Under the pieces are notes generated by a model. It made no database searches. It was not told the DNA's origin and saw nothing but the letters and a program-made list of their open reading frames with translations. Positions 47,350 through 60,735 of a DNA stretch of 64,000 bases are shown here, piece by piece; the first letter of the stretch is position 1, and each line of letters opens with the position of its first letter. The translations under genes and the position numbers were made by a program. Source of the DNA: Rhabditoides inermis (taxonomy: Eukaryota; Nematoda; Chromadorea; Rhabditida; Rhabditidae); the NCBI GenBank assembly GCA_963966185.1, contig CAWZYM010000172.1, forward strand, positions 849,001 through 913,000. Reading direction: 5' to 3'.

Positions 47350-50300
47350 CCTCTCTCTCTCCCTCTCTCTCTCTTTCTCTGATCTGAAAAAGAGAAGGAA
47401 TCCAGAAGCTGTACTCACCGAGTTGCTGTACCTCGCTTGCTATGAGATCGCAGAGGAAGTCCTTTGCCAGTCGCTGCTTGTGTAGAACGCGCACCAGAGA
47501 CGTCGCAAAGTCCTCCTGAAAGGTGGGCAAAGATGAATGCGTGTGATGTATAGGGACCAATGCAATTGTAGCCTACAGCCACACCAGTATATTATGAGTA
47601 TAGTGAAACGTACAGTGAGAAGACAAACATATAAAACTACTGGTAAAAGGAATGAGAGATCAATACGCACCTTTGCCCTGACTCCCAGAAGGGGTTCCAG
47701 TTGGAGACAGAGTGGGAGGTAGTGGTGGGAGAGAAAGTGCGAGAGATCGTCGTAGGCGTGCATAGGCTCGATGTCAACGGACTGCCAGCGGGCCTGGAAG
47801 AGATGACGTCATCCTCTCTCTCTCTCTCTCTGTCTCTCTCCCTCCCTCTCTTTCTCCCTCTCTCTCTCTCTCTCTCTCTCTTTCTCCCTCTCCCTCTCTC
47901 TCTCTCCTCACCTTGATTCTGATAGCAGCCGCCTCTCCGTTACCCTTCTGCTTGCCATCGGCAGACGACGTGACAGTGTACCTGCAAGGATTCCAATATT
48001 CCCACGACTATCGAGATTAGAGAGAGTCGCCCCGACCACATCACATTACCCTCGCCCTCTTTTCCGTGGCGCCCAGAAAAACCAAGCCTGTAATCACCAA
48101 CACAGAGGCACCCCATATAACCATGCCCATTCCGCGGTACCGTACCAGCCAGTGTCTGACTCTCCCGCATTGCCACGCTCTCTCTGTAGTGTCTGACACA
48201 TCGCTGATTGCATTGGCATCAATTGATAGTGACTCTGATTGGGGGCAAGCAGGGCAGTGATGGGCCGCAATACTTGCTACTCTTGGTACTTTTGCGAAAT
48301 TTACAACCTCCTACGCATACAGAGAGGAGAGAGAGAGTGGAATGTGGTGGGAGTAATGGGTCTAGTGATCTCTCTATCTCTCTCTTTCAACGGGAACACG
48401 GGAACAGTAGGCTGCTATCAAGTTTCTGATAGGCTGACGGGCGCCTCCAAATTCGGAATCCTCAATACCGCCTAGACAGAGGAGGATTAGACCACGCAAC
48501 ATGGACAGGCAAAAACCGGAAGTTTGCGAGACCACCCACGACGCTGGGCTCACCTGCAGTAGCATCCGAGCATGCTGTTCACCTTGCACAGCTTCTCGCC
48601 CCATTTGATGGCGCACAGAGGGCCTTTGCGGGGGTTCGAGAGCTCACAAGACAAGAGGGCCTCATCCACGGCTGGAGGAAGACAGAATTCGCTGCGCCGC
48701 TCCTCCCGAAGATCGAACGACTTGCGGCGCATGATACGTTCACAGCAAATACGTTTCAATACGCTTTACAGAGAATACGTTTCCACAGCGTTTGCAGAAG
48801 CGCCGAGGGGTCAGGGCGGGAGAATGCGTGTTCATGTAGCGCGGGGGCGGGTCGCAGTCAACCCGAATGCGGTTCTCTCTCTCCATTGGACAGAGAGGGT
48901 GGAGAGAGTGCGTGAATGGAGAGGGCCAGACAGACCACCGTGGGAACTGTATTGGAGCCGCCAAAGCGGTGCGGCTAATAGTACGGTTCCCATGATATGC
49001 AAACATACGATTCATGACATCTCGAGACTTTCCCGCAAAATTCATTTCATGGGATGAAAAGTAGTCCGCTCCCTTTTACTCACATTACTCTCACCCCAAA
49101 ACTGGTTATCCGCTGGTTTTCTTTCGCCTTTTACGGTTTATGCGCATTGAGATGTGTCTGGGCAAAGACAATAAAGAGGCGTCGGGTCGGTCATAAACAA
49201 AGTAGTAAATTAACACGTAAACAAGGTAAACAAACAAGGTAAACAAAGTGAACCCACCATCTCTCGACGGGATGACGGCTGACGAGCTGCTCCATTGGGA
49301 TGGAGACATAGCCGATCAGAGTCGAGCGGTCCTGGAAATGATATGTTTCAGAAAAAAACAGTTAAGATAACCCGATCCCTTCGCAAATAATTAATTTTGT
49401 ATGCATGGTCATCGACAAAAACAATTCCATAGAACACCTGCAGTAGCCTGCACCTGCAGTAGCACAATTCCATACACATGATCACACACCGCCCACCTTC
49501 TTCTTCTTGGGGTCGGCCTCTCTGTACAGGTTGACGCACACCTCTTCGATAGCCGGCAGCATGCTGCAACACACACAAACAAAATAAAATCTTCATCCGG
49601 ATATTCATGTACAGCACTCATGAGAGATGGTTTTGGTTAGCGCTGGGTCTGTTGGAACACGTACGTTTCCTACTTACTATATGATCACATGCCGGTCACC
49701 AAATGTCAATAGTGTATGAGTAGCGATGAAGAATTATACTCGGAGGCAAGACTCTACTGTGATAGATTGACTCAATACTGACTGACATGTGAGTGAGAGT
49801 TCAACTTGAAGAGAGAATACTCTACTGTAGAAGACAAATTGAGAATTCCATATGCCGACAAGACTCTACTGTGATAGATATACAAAATACTTACTTGAAG
49901 ACAAGACTCTATTGGAATATACTTATAAAATACTTACTTGAAGTCGAAGTTCTCTCCCCAGAAGCAGATGTCGGCGCGAGGCTTGGCGGAGGTGCGCGCG
50001 TAGAGGGTCTTGTCAAGACACAACTCACAGAAGTACCTGGAGAGATGGAGGGATGAGAGAGGGAGAGAGAAGGAGAGAGAGGGAGAGAGAGAGAGGGAGA
50101 GGGAGGGAGAGAGAAAGAGAGAAGAGAGAGAAAGAGAGAGAGAAGGGGGAGAAAGAGAGAAGAGAGAGAAGAGGGAGAAGAGAGAGAGAGAGAGAAAGAG
50201 TTTAACCCACCTCCTCTTCTGCGGGATGCCCTTCGCCTCGAGTATCCATATCTGCAGCGCGTTCTCTGTGCGCCTCTGCGCGTCCCGACGAGGGTTCATC

Positions 50301-52543
50301 GAGCGACGCAAGCTGAAGTACACAGGTAAAGTAAGTAATTAGACAGGTAAAGTAAGTAAACAGACAGGTAAACAGGTGAGGATCTGACATGAGAACGGCG
50401 TGTGTAACTGTCAACAACGGACACTGGCGCTAATGAGGGCGGCAGGTAGGCATAGAGAGAGGGGGACAGGTGCGCGGCGCATGTGCCTCTCTCTCTCTCT
50501 CTCTCTCTTTCGCAAACAACAGCAATCGCCCCTCCATCTAGCCTCATCAGCGGAAAAAGGCTATGGCGCCAGACCAAGACTAGTCAAATGCCACTTCACC
50601 ACTTCTCCTCCCAATATGATATTCGAATATTATGGTCCAGCAAATACAGTGCCCGCTCACTCTCTCGTACAGTGTTGTGATTCATATATCGTGACTGTAC
50701 ACGGCAATGGAAGAGTGAATGGATGTATAGAACAAACGAAGGACAGGGAAGGGGACCGATATACTATGGTGCTACAATGAAATCGCAATGCAACAAAACA
50801 ACATGTGTGGTGAATATGAGGAATCGCGCCTAGGGGAATCAAGATGGAGAGAGAAAGAGGGAGGAAGAGAGAGAGAGGGAGACGCGAGGACGCCAAAAAT
50901 CTCTCCCGTCGCGCGGCGACACAAGCCGGAATGAAAACGTACAGGCGCCACGCACGCCGATGGCAGAGTCAGCAGCGACACCCGGGGCGAAACGTCTACG
51001 CCAGTAAATGGCCCCATATTGCGTCTCAAACGGACACGACCAACGGGCTAGCTACTGTAGTAACTTGACACATTTTCGGACACTTGGCGACACTCTCTAA
51101 ACCAACAAACACTTTTCATCATCATCATCATCACGCGTCCTTCAATGGATTGGTGAGATTGCAGGGTGCGAAATCCAAAATGGGGGCATCCCGCCCCCTT
51201 TTTTCTACCATCAATCCACGTAAACGGACGCAGAAAAAAGAGAGATACAGAAAGAAAGCAACACTCAGTGGGTGGTGTTACTTGCAGAAATATGAAGGTC
51301 GTTAAGGTGTGAAAGGAACACTCTAAAATCGTCTCTATAAGCTGGCAGAAAGAGCGAGGACAGAAAAAAAACTGGCCCGGACGAAGACTGGTAGAGCGTA
51401 TCCCGCAGAGTCAGGGAGGGGAATGGAGAGAGAGAGAGAGAGAGAGAGAGACTGGTCAACCGAGTGACCGTCGGAACGACGCCTCCGAATCGATGCTAGT
51501 TTAGCATGCGCGCGGCGCTCTCATTCATTCCCACATAGCGGCTATGCGATCAAGGCCGAATTTGAAACACTATGCGAAACTATGCCGGACGGGGCGCCAA
51601 AACGTACAGTCTGCCGCAAATCCGTAAAAGCAAATGGAAACATGATTGGAATCGGCATATAGACAGTGGCAAGGTGGCAGCGCCGAAAAAAGCCATTTAG
51701 CGCCATTTGCGGCGGCCGAGGTGTGTGTGGGGGAGAAGCTTGGAGATAGGAAGAGAGAGGAACCGGTCGCAGCCTATTCGGGAGTCGCGCGCGACCAAGC
51801 CACAACCACAATACCATGGCCTAACCGTCCTTCTATTCGAACGCACTGCACAGTCAGAAAAAGACTTTCAAAAACCAGAGTGCCTTCGCGTAATTAGCAT
51901 AACACATAAAGTTGGATGTATGGCGGGATGGAAAAAAGATGGCCAAATCAAGTTTCGAGAGAGGCGCCATAAAACCACAAACGGAATGTGATTGCAACAC
52001 GGAAAACACGATGATGTTTGAAGGCATGACAAAACAGAGAGATTAGTGGATGATGACCGGGATAGACTGCATCAATTAGAGTGAGGGCGACTGTACTCGG
52101 GAACTCGGGTAAACAGTATCTCTCACTGCTCCTCCTCCTCCTTCTACTCCTCCTTCTCCGCCCACCAACCGTCTTCCCAGCTATTAATCACCGCAAAAAG
52201 GCGCGCAAGAACGGACAATCATCTCCTTTCCTCTTTCCCTCTTCTGCCAACCGGCTATTCCGCCAATAGCCTTCCTATTCCATCCATTTCCATACGGAGT
52301 GAAAAAGTGAGGCAGACAACGGCGACCTTAGTGACCGCCGCATATGAAATGAATCGAAAGATGATTGCCGAGGCAAGGCGCACAAACAAAGCGAACGCAG
52401 TAACGAAATCCGATATCTGGAGGTACGAATCGATCGATAATCGATTGATACGAGACATGTGATGCCAAGACGGCAGCCCCCGTGTGATTGGACACGTCGC
52501 AAAAGTGAATAGAATATGGAAGCACCGGTGGGCGAGACCGGAA

Positions 52544-52621
<78 letters not shown>

Positions 52622-55600
52622 GAGAGAGAGACAAATACATTGTACATTCATAGAAAGCATCTAGGTGAATAGCTAGGCCGCCTCTCGCGCACAATCAATC
52701 GATCGATTGAGTCACACCTCCTCTAGCCAGGAACTGTCACTCACTCGTCACTCCCTGACTCGGTCAGACAGTAGGCGAGAGAACGCGCGGATACGAGAGA
52801 GCGCGCAGACCGGATGACGTCACAATGTCCAAAACCGGTAAAGTGATTATAATGATGGTGTGGGAGAGAGAGAGCTGGAAGGGGGAGGCCGGCTGACCTC
52901 ATAACGGTACACCCTCTCGAATTACAGAGGCGGTGCGGCGGAGAGTGCGCAGAGACAATGCTATCGCGGAGGGCGCAGGCAGCGAGTGTAAGATTGATGG
53001 AGGCGAGAGTGTGTGTGATAGTGAGAGGGTGCGAGTAGATCACTCTACGGCCTGTTCAAATAAGCCAGAGGGACCACCTAATATATGCAAGAGAGGCGGG
53101 TTGATCCGACAGCCACGATTGACCAATAGAGAGGACTGCCCGCAGGGCGAGCGCGAACAATAGATGGAGAGAGAGAGATAAACAAAGATCAGTAAACAAG
53201 TAAACAAACAGCTCACTTCTCCATCCACTTGGCGCGCTCGAGGGGGCTGCGACAGGCGTAGTAGGTGTTGGCCACCCGGAAACAGTTCGGGACGTCCAGC
53301 ACCGACGGGTGGACGGGGTGCAGGCGGGTGTCGCCCGAGGCTGTAGTAAACAGGTAAACAACATTGTCAACAAACAAACAAACAAGTAAACAAGCACGCA
53401 CCCAGGTCGATCATGTGCGTGGCGTTGGCGTAGCCGAGAAGACTCTCGTGCGAGCGGCTCGCCTGCAAAGACACGGTCACATCTCTCTTTCTTTCTCTCT
53501 ATCTCCCCCCTTTCTCTCCATCTCTCTCCCTCTCTCTCCCTCTCCCTCTCCCTCTCCCTCTATCCCTCCCCCTCCCCCCTCTCTCTCAGAAGGACCGGAT
53601 CATCTCCCACCTTGAGTGCGGGGTGTTCCCTCTGCCCGGCTGTCTGTCCTGCGTAGCTCTGTGGCATGTGTGCGTAGCCCCCTCCGAGTCCCCTCCGTAC
53701 CCCAGCCATCGCCGCCAGGTTCTCCGTGCTTCGCTGCTGCTCCGCGCGAGACAGCGTGCTGCAATAGAAATCATTTATCACCTATTTTGAGAAGGTATAT
53801 TTTAGAAAGGTTTATTGAACTATTAAACTTCTGCATCTTCTGCAACCTCGATTTCATGGATTCACCACCACTCACACCTCCTCGTCGGAATTGACCGTGT
53901 AGCTGCCGCAAATCACCCGCATCATGATACGCAGTCAGCGGCTACGCAGGCGAAATAGGGAGCCGGCTGGCGTGCTTCGAAAGCGAGTATGGGCAATCGA
54001 GTTAGCGCAGCGAGAGTGGATCCTCCCAAATGCGCGCGAGTCCAAATTCCAAAACTCTCCACTGCAGGGCGACAAAGTGAGAGTGACAGAGTTGAGAGAC
54101 GGGTTCCAGTCCTCATAAAATCCCCTCCTCCTCCTCCTCCCTCCTCTTCTCCTGCTCTGTCCTATGTAGATTAGCCGTTTACGGGGGCGACGGTCAGACA
54201 ACTCCGAGATCACAGCCGCACAATAGACGCGGCATGCAATGGGGTCTTCTAGGAGCGACTCTTCTCCAAATACCAGAAATGACCGCAATCGCTCCTCGCA
54301 AATCCAGACAAATCCGAGGTCAGCGTGGCAGTTTAGAAAGTATAGTCTCTCCGCATCCTCATTTCCAAACATCTGGAGAGGCAAAGTCTCCCTCGAGTGA
54401 GAGAGAGGGCGAGAGAGCGTGTGAAGTGCGGAGGGCGCAGTGTTGGTGGGAGTAGCGTCGTTACACTACACGTGTTGCTAATGAACACAGCCCGCAAAGA
54501 GTTATGGCGACACGTTTGAGCAAAGTTACGACGTGAAATACGCATTTCGGAAGCCATTACTGAATGAGGTATACAGAAACTACCGTACCAGTGGTCCCGC
54601 TTGTAGTTGACGCGTCCGCGCACGAGCCTCGGATTGCGGGTCGGCGTGAGGATCATGACGGCATGGCACAGTGGCTAGCGGGATAGGGTGCGGCGCGAGA
54701 TATCAGAGTTCGGATCCGCGTACGCGATACAGTTTTGCCAGTGGTACAAAGTGACTGGAAGCGTGTGCGAATCAATACGACTACCGGATATATACGACAA
54801 GAAAGAGGCAAGTGTAGAGTGAGAGAGTACTGGAGGGCAAAATGTAATGTAATTCGAGACTCGGAAACAATGCACCAGAGACATAAGAGGTCACCAAGAA
54901 TGCGAAGAAAGCGACTAGAGAAACTGGAAGCACACATGCAAATGCGCCGATCACTTTGATAACAAGGTGATCATTCAATGACAGAGAGAGAAAACACACT
55001 GTGTCTCGGTTCGAACATTGTACACTATCAACCAGCAACACACACATGTGGGTGACCTTTCTCATTATCGAAAAGAGAGCTGGCAACTGGCAACGGAGCC
55101 AAGAATGAGTGAGAGTGAATGCGAAAGAAGGAGGGCGCAGACGCGAGAGCCAACACATTTTGGCGCGAAAGAGGAACTTCTATCGGAAAACGGTTCGAAC
55201 CAGAACTGTTCTGATGAAATGAAATGAAATGTGCGAATGCGAATCCGGGGTCGTTTCTCACCGCGCGGTCGCCACATATCTCCCACGACTCCCTCTTTTT
55301 CACTCATTTGTCTCATTGCCCTCGACAGTGAGAGAGAGAGGGAGAGGGAGAGATATGCGGAATCGAGTGATATGGGATAAAACGGATAGAGCGAAAAAAG
55401 AGAGGAGATCGCGGTATGTCGCTAGAGAGAGAGAGGAAGAGAGGGAGAGAGAGAGAGAGAGAGAAACGCCCACACTCAAGAAATCATATCTGCTCTCGCT
55501 AGCAGTACGTTTCGGAAAGAGAAAAATCATCGGGCACATACGCTTCACATCGGTGATGAAAAGAGCGAGTGTGAGAGATCAACAATTTGCCTGGGTTGGA

Positions 55601-55838
55601 AGTGTATACATCAAACAAAAAGCACTACATATTCCACTCCTGGAATGGCAGTAGTGTACCAATAGCCGGAGTCGATACCGGCAGCCGTGTCTCTATTGAA
55701 AGCGCGTAGATCGCGGGATGAGCCGGGTAGATCAGTGGTAGATCAGCCCCTTCCTCGTTTTCAGATACGCATACGAGTTTGCAACCGGTAGTCGGCACAC
55801 ACACACAAACATATCACCACACAACTGGCAATAATGCG

Positions 55839-55876
<38 letters not shown>

Positions 55877-58800
55877 TGCACTCTCGAGTCCTAATCTCCA
55901 AAAACCGCAATAACTGCGCGCATAAAGTGCGTAGTGGTGAAAATATCAGACATGGTTAGAATTCCGTGTGTGTGACTGTATACAGGGCTGTGTAATCAGT
56001 GCAATATGCATATTATTCCCGTTTGCGCGCGCGCCTTCTCCTACTCCATTTCTCTCCCTGCTCCTTCTCCTTCTCCTCCTCTCTCAGCCGGTCTTCCAAC
56101 AGGTGATAAATCCACGCGTATATCTCGCCGCATCAGCTGATTCCGAGGTGTCATTTATATTCCCGTCAATCCGTGAAATCAAAATTTTCTCGCGAATCGC
56201 AACAAAGGTGGGAAACCGAGTGAACAAACGGGTAAACAAGTAAACAACTGGTAAACAAGCAAACAACTCACAATTCCTGTCTGCCCTGTTCGAGCTTGGA
56301 GACGCTCTTCGTTCTCTTGAGTGGGTTCGAGCGGAACGGACGAGTGAGGAAGTTCTGCAAAGACATTTTTCATTACCAAAACTAATGCAAATAAAAACCA
56401 CAACGGCTTTTGCAATAACAATACAGAACAGTGGCTCTACGCACGCAACTGACACGAGAGGCTTCCCCCTTTTGTTGTCTATTCGGATCGCGAGCTCAGG
56501 AGCTCAGTCTCTAACTGAAGCCCGCGGACAAACAATAACTCCATAAAGTAAGAGTAGAAGGCGAACTCACGGCGAGCTTCTGCGGACCGCTGACGCCATC
56601 GTCGATCAGAGCAACGCCTGGGGCTTCCTGGAACTGGTAAAGTAAACAAATAAACAAAACAACACTCACTGTGCACTCTATCGCTGGCAGAGGACTCAAG
56701 AATGCAGCGAAATTCAACATTCAGCTACCGCTTTATTCAGAGAATGTAAAAGCAGCGGTAGAAGCAGCAGTTTTCTAATCAGTATTGTCAATATGCGACG
56801 CACTCTTTGACTCTCTCCGAAGGAATGTGTGTGATACTCTGTGATACTCAGTGATACGCAGGCAAATAACCGTTGGTGCCGCTAGTGAAACCGAGACGCT
56901 CACTCCACAAGTGCGTGAATCAACGACACTCAAGTGGCAGTCAGTCGGCATGGCTAAACCACACTACACACCCGCGCACTGACACGGCGCACTACAAAAC
57001 ACTACGCGGAACCTACCGGCTTCATGACAGCTAGGCGAGCAATGGTAGCGATTTGTTAAAACACCCCCAATCATCTTCAGTCTCAGGTGAGGTGTGAGGG
57101 AGTGGCGAGAGAGCGCGGGACAACAAGAGAGCGCGGCGGATCAGCGAGAGAAAGAGAGTGGGTGAAAAATGTGGGCGAGTGAAAATGATAGAGAAGCGAT
57201 CAACAGCTGAGCTGGACTAGATGAGGTGCAATAAACACAGCAATAAAGCGCGTAGTGCGTGCCGGGTTCACTATACCTTATCATATAATCAATAAATCAT
57301 TTACAATGATAAAGATGATTATAAAAAGACGAGGACATACCTCATATAGGTTGTGTGCGGATGCGGCAGTGCGACTCCTGCCGAGTCCTCTGGAGTGCCA
57401 GCCCCTCTGCTCGAAGTGATCGTCGTGGTCGTCGTTCAGCGCATCTGAAGCCACTCCAATCAATATTCAATCGATAATTATCTCTCTCCCTTCTCTGCTC
57501 TCTCCAATCAATATTCGATCGATATCATCCTTCCTTCACACTTTCACTCCTAACACCGTTCGGCTTTATTTTCGCAGACCACAATACAAGCAGCAGCCAC
57601 TTTCTTCCGAAAACAGACACACGATCAGCTGATAGTGTCTGACCCTCTTCTCCTCGCACACTATTTCCCGCCACTCTCACTCTCCCACTCGAGTCTCGTT
57701 TTTCAATTCGCGAACGAGAACCGTTTTCTAAGCTTCTTCTACCGGTGGTTTAACAGGGGTGGTTCAATCGGGCTCGCAGTGAGAGGCGAGAGAGAGAGAG
57801 CGGGCGATCGGGGGAGCGCGCAGACAGCGAGGGCAAACGCCTCGGGGGCAGAAGCCAGTGTGCAATCGGGCACATCATAACATCCCATCGCAAATACTAC
57901 GATTGATTAAGCATGCAAACAGAAAAAGACAAAAGAAATGAGAACACGATCATGAAAAGTCACGTTTCAGAGAAGTCCAGAAAAAGACGATACGTTTCAC
58001 TAGAACTATAAGATAACTGTATACTAAAAATACCAATACATCTGCAAATTTGAAGTCTGGATAATAATAATTCACCATAGGCATCGTCCTCATCATCAGT
58101 GATATCATAGTCGACGGGAGGAATGTGCTCTTCCGGAATGATATTCAGCGAGTAGGTACTGTAGTTTGGATACGTCTGCTGCCAGGGAGCCGACAGCGTA
58201 CGGTGCATGGTACGGTAACAGTGTGGGTAGACAGTTCCAGCAGTATTCGACTTCCAATAGCGGGAATTAGCTGTGGTTGCTGTTGCCAATGAGAAGAAAG
58301 GCGAGGAGGGGAGAGTGAAAATAAAGAATGACTAGGCCCCGCCGCCGCTTTTCGCGATAACGATGTGCCTGATATGAGTCACCGCACTAAAATCGTCCGC
58401 CGCAGCAACCGCCAGATGCTTGAATCAATAAATCGATAGAGTATCGATCGAATCAGCTGGTCGTGGAATGGGAGGGACAGGTATGCGTTGTGTGTCTGTG
58501 TGTGTGTGGGAGCCTGCGGTGGCGGTCAGCCGGGGGAAACCGTCTGCATCTCTCGCCCGCTCTCTCGCCGCTCGCGCATTCTCTCGCCCCTCCCCTTTCT
58601 CTGCGCTCTCTTCTGATCACACTCTCTCGATCTCGATTCTGGAAATGCACTAATTCAATCATTTCATCTCCTGGTCTGTCTTGTCTATATACCGGAACCA
58701 CAATCCTATCAGCATATGAAATGCAAATGTGGAAAGAGAGAGAGAGAGACTCTCTCTTTCTCTCCCTTTCCCCACTCTCTCCCTTCCCACAGTACGGCAC

Positions 58801-60006
58801 GCAATCGCATTCGAAACGAGTTCACCTTACACTTTTTTGCCCTTACTGATCTCACAAAACTCGCAATTCAATGACTCCATCATCCGATTCCTCTACTCTT
58901 CTCTTTTTACTGATCTACCAACCAGTCGTCGTATATTCATGTCGATTTCATGGCTGCCACGACCTACGAGATATGATCTACCCGAGTAACGGTAGAGAGT
59001 AGCGAGAGAGCGGGAGGATGGGAGAGGGTGCAGACAGCGACCTCCAGATCTACCCGATTGTAGTGCGGATAGCCGTATAGAGATCTGAGGCCGGCGAGTT
59101 TTTTTGTGGAAAGGGGTAATTGGAGGAAAAAAGACTGGCTAGTTTCTAGTATATGACTCCCAGAAGTGTTTGGGGATATCGTAAATCCCTAAAAATATAT
59201 TTTCTGCATGTTCGTGTGTTCTCCACATTCTCAACATCTCATTCAAGAGCTTTATCCAAAGTCTGCGATCTCCCCGATCAAACACTATTGCTTCACTTTC
59301 TTCCCTTTCTCTCCCCTATCACACACTATCTCGCGTTCACTATTACTATCACTGATCATAAAGCAAACACAAATGTTGCAACGTCGAGAGAAGAAGAATA
59401 GGAAGACGCAAAGAAAACATGATGAGAAAAAGTTAGTGAAACAATTACGTTTACGTTTCAGAACTATTTCAAATTTCCTCTATATTAAACGTGTCAATTG
59501 CTTATGCTCGTTACTGATGAAGCACAGAACATATGAAATATTTCATATGTATTATCTCCATCATATTTCATAGACATGCACGCAAGGCGGCACTCGAAAG
59601 TCAAGAGAGTCAACTCGTGGGAAAACAAATCGCCCCCTTCGAATACCCTATAGAGCCGCGGAGTGCGGAAAGTGGCAAACACTTGTGGAGTCTAATCCTC
59701 TCTCATTTGGCAACGCGGCGACCTTCAACTCCGAATTCCAACGACCAATCGCAATCAACGACTCTCCAGCAGTGTGTCCAGCGGCGCCTCAGAGAGACGC
59801 ATACAGTTATACGACACAAAAAAAAACAGGAATCGCCGGGCATTTCACTCGTCTCTTCCTCTCTTCCTCTCCCCCCTCTCTCTTCCTCCTTTGCTAACCG
59901 AGTGATTTCACAATACAATTATCCAGCAAGGCCGCCGAAATGCTGAGGAAAACAGCAGAGCGTCTTTGCTATCCGTCAAAATCTCCCTCCTTGCCAAGTT
60001 CCTGTT

Positions 60007-60055
<49 letters not shown>

Positions 60056-60692
60056 CGCAGATTCATTTCGAGCACTAGTTGCATAATGGAGTTTCCACCT
60101 CTCTCTTCTCTCGCGCGTCCAAGTACGTCTCTCCTCATTCTCTTTGCGCATTTTTTCTCCTTTATCCGAGCAGAGCCGACGACTACGACAAAAAACCAAT
60201 AACGCCTTTCGACACATACACATTTGGACGAATTGCACACCGGGGCAAATCATTCGAGCATCACTGCTCAATATGGCCTTTCGAAATGGTCATCCTCTGT
60301 TCTCTGCCCATAAAGGCATTGTTGACAGAACGCGCATATCTCCATGGCTCTTTGAAATAGCAAGTGGTGGGAAATGGATACCCTATATAAACCCCCTGCG
60401 AGAATGGCCTTGGAATTAACACTCGCCAGATTCTCGGAGAGGTATAAAATTCCCGTCAACCCGGTAGTTTCCGTTCTTACAATTCCTCCCACTCCCGCTC
60501 TATTTGCGCTCTCTTTTGTCGAGGCGATCTCGAACTCGCGAAACCGAAACCAGGACATGTGCAAAAACAAGATCGCAGAGTAAATACGCATCCCTCTAGC
60601 CGCCCTCGCCACTCTCTCGTTCGACCACGCTCTCTAAGAGTACGCGAGTAAATCTACAATACCAGTACTGGGTACTGCACATGAATACACAT

Positions 60693-60735
<43 letters not shown>

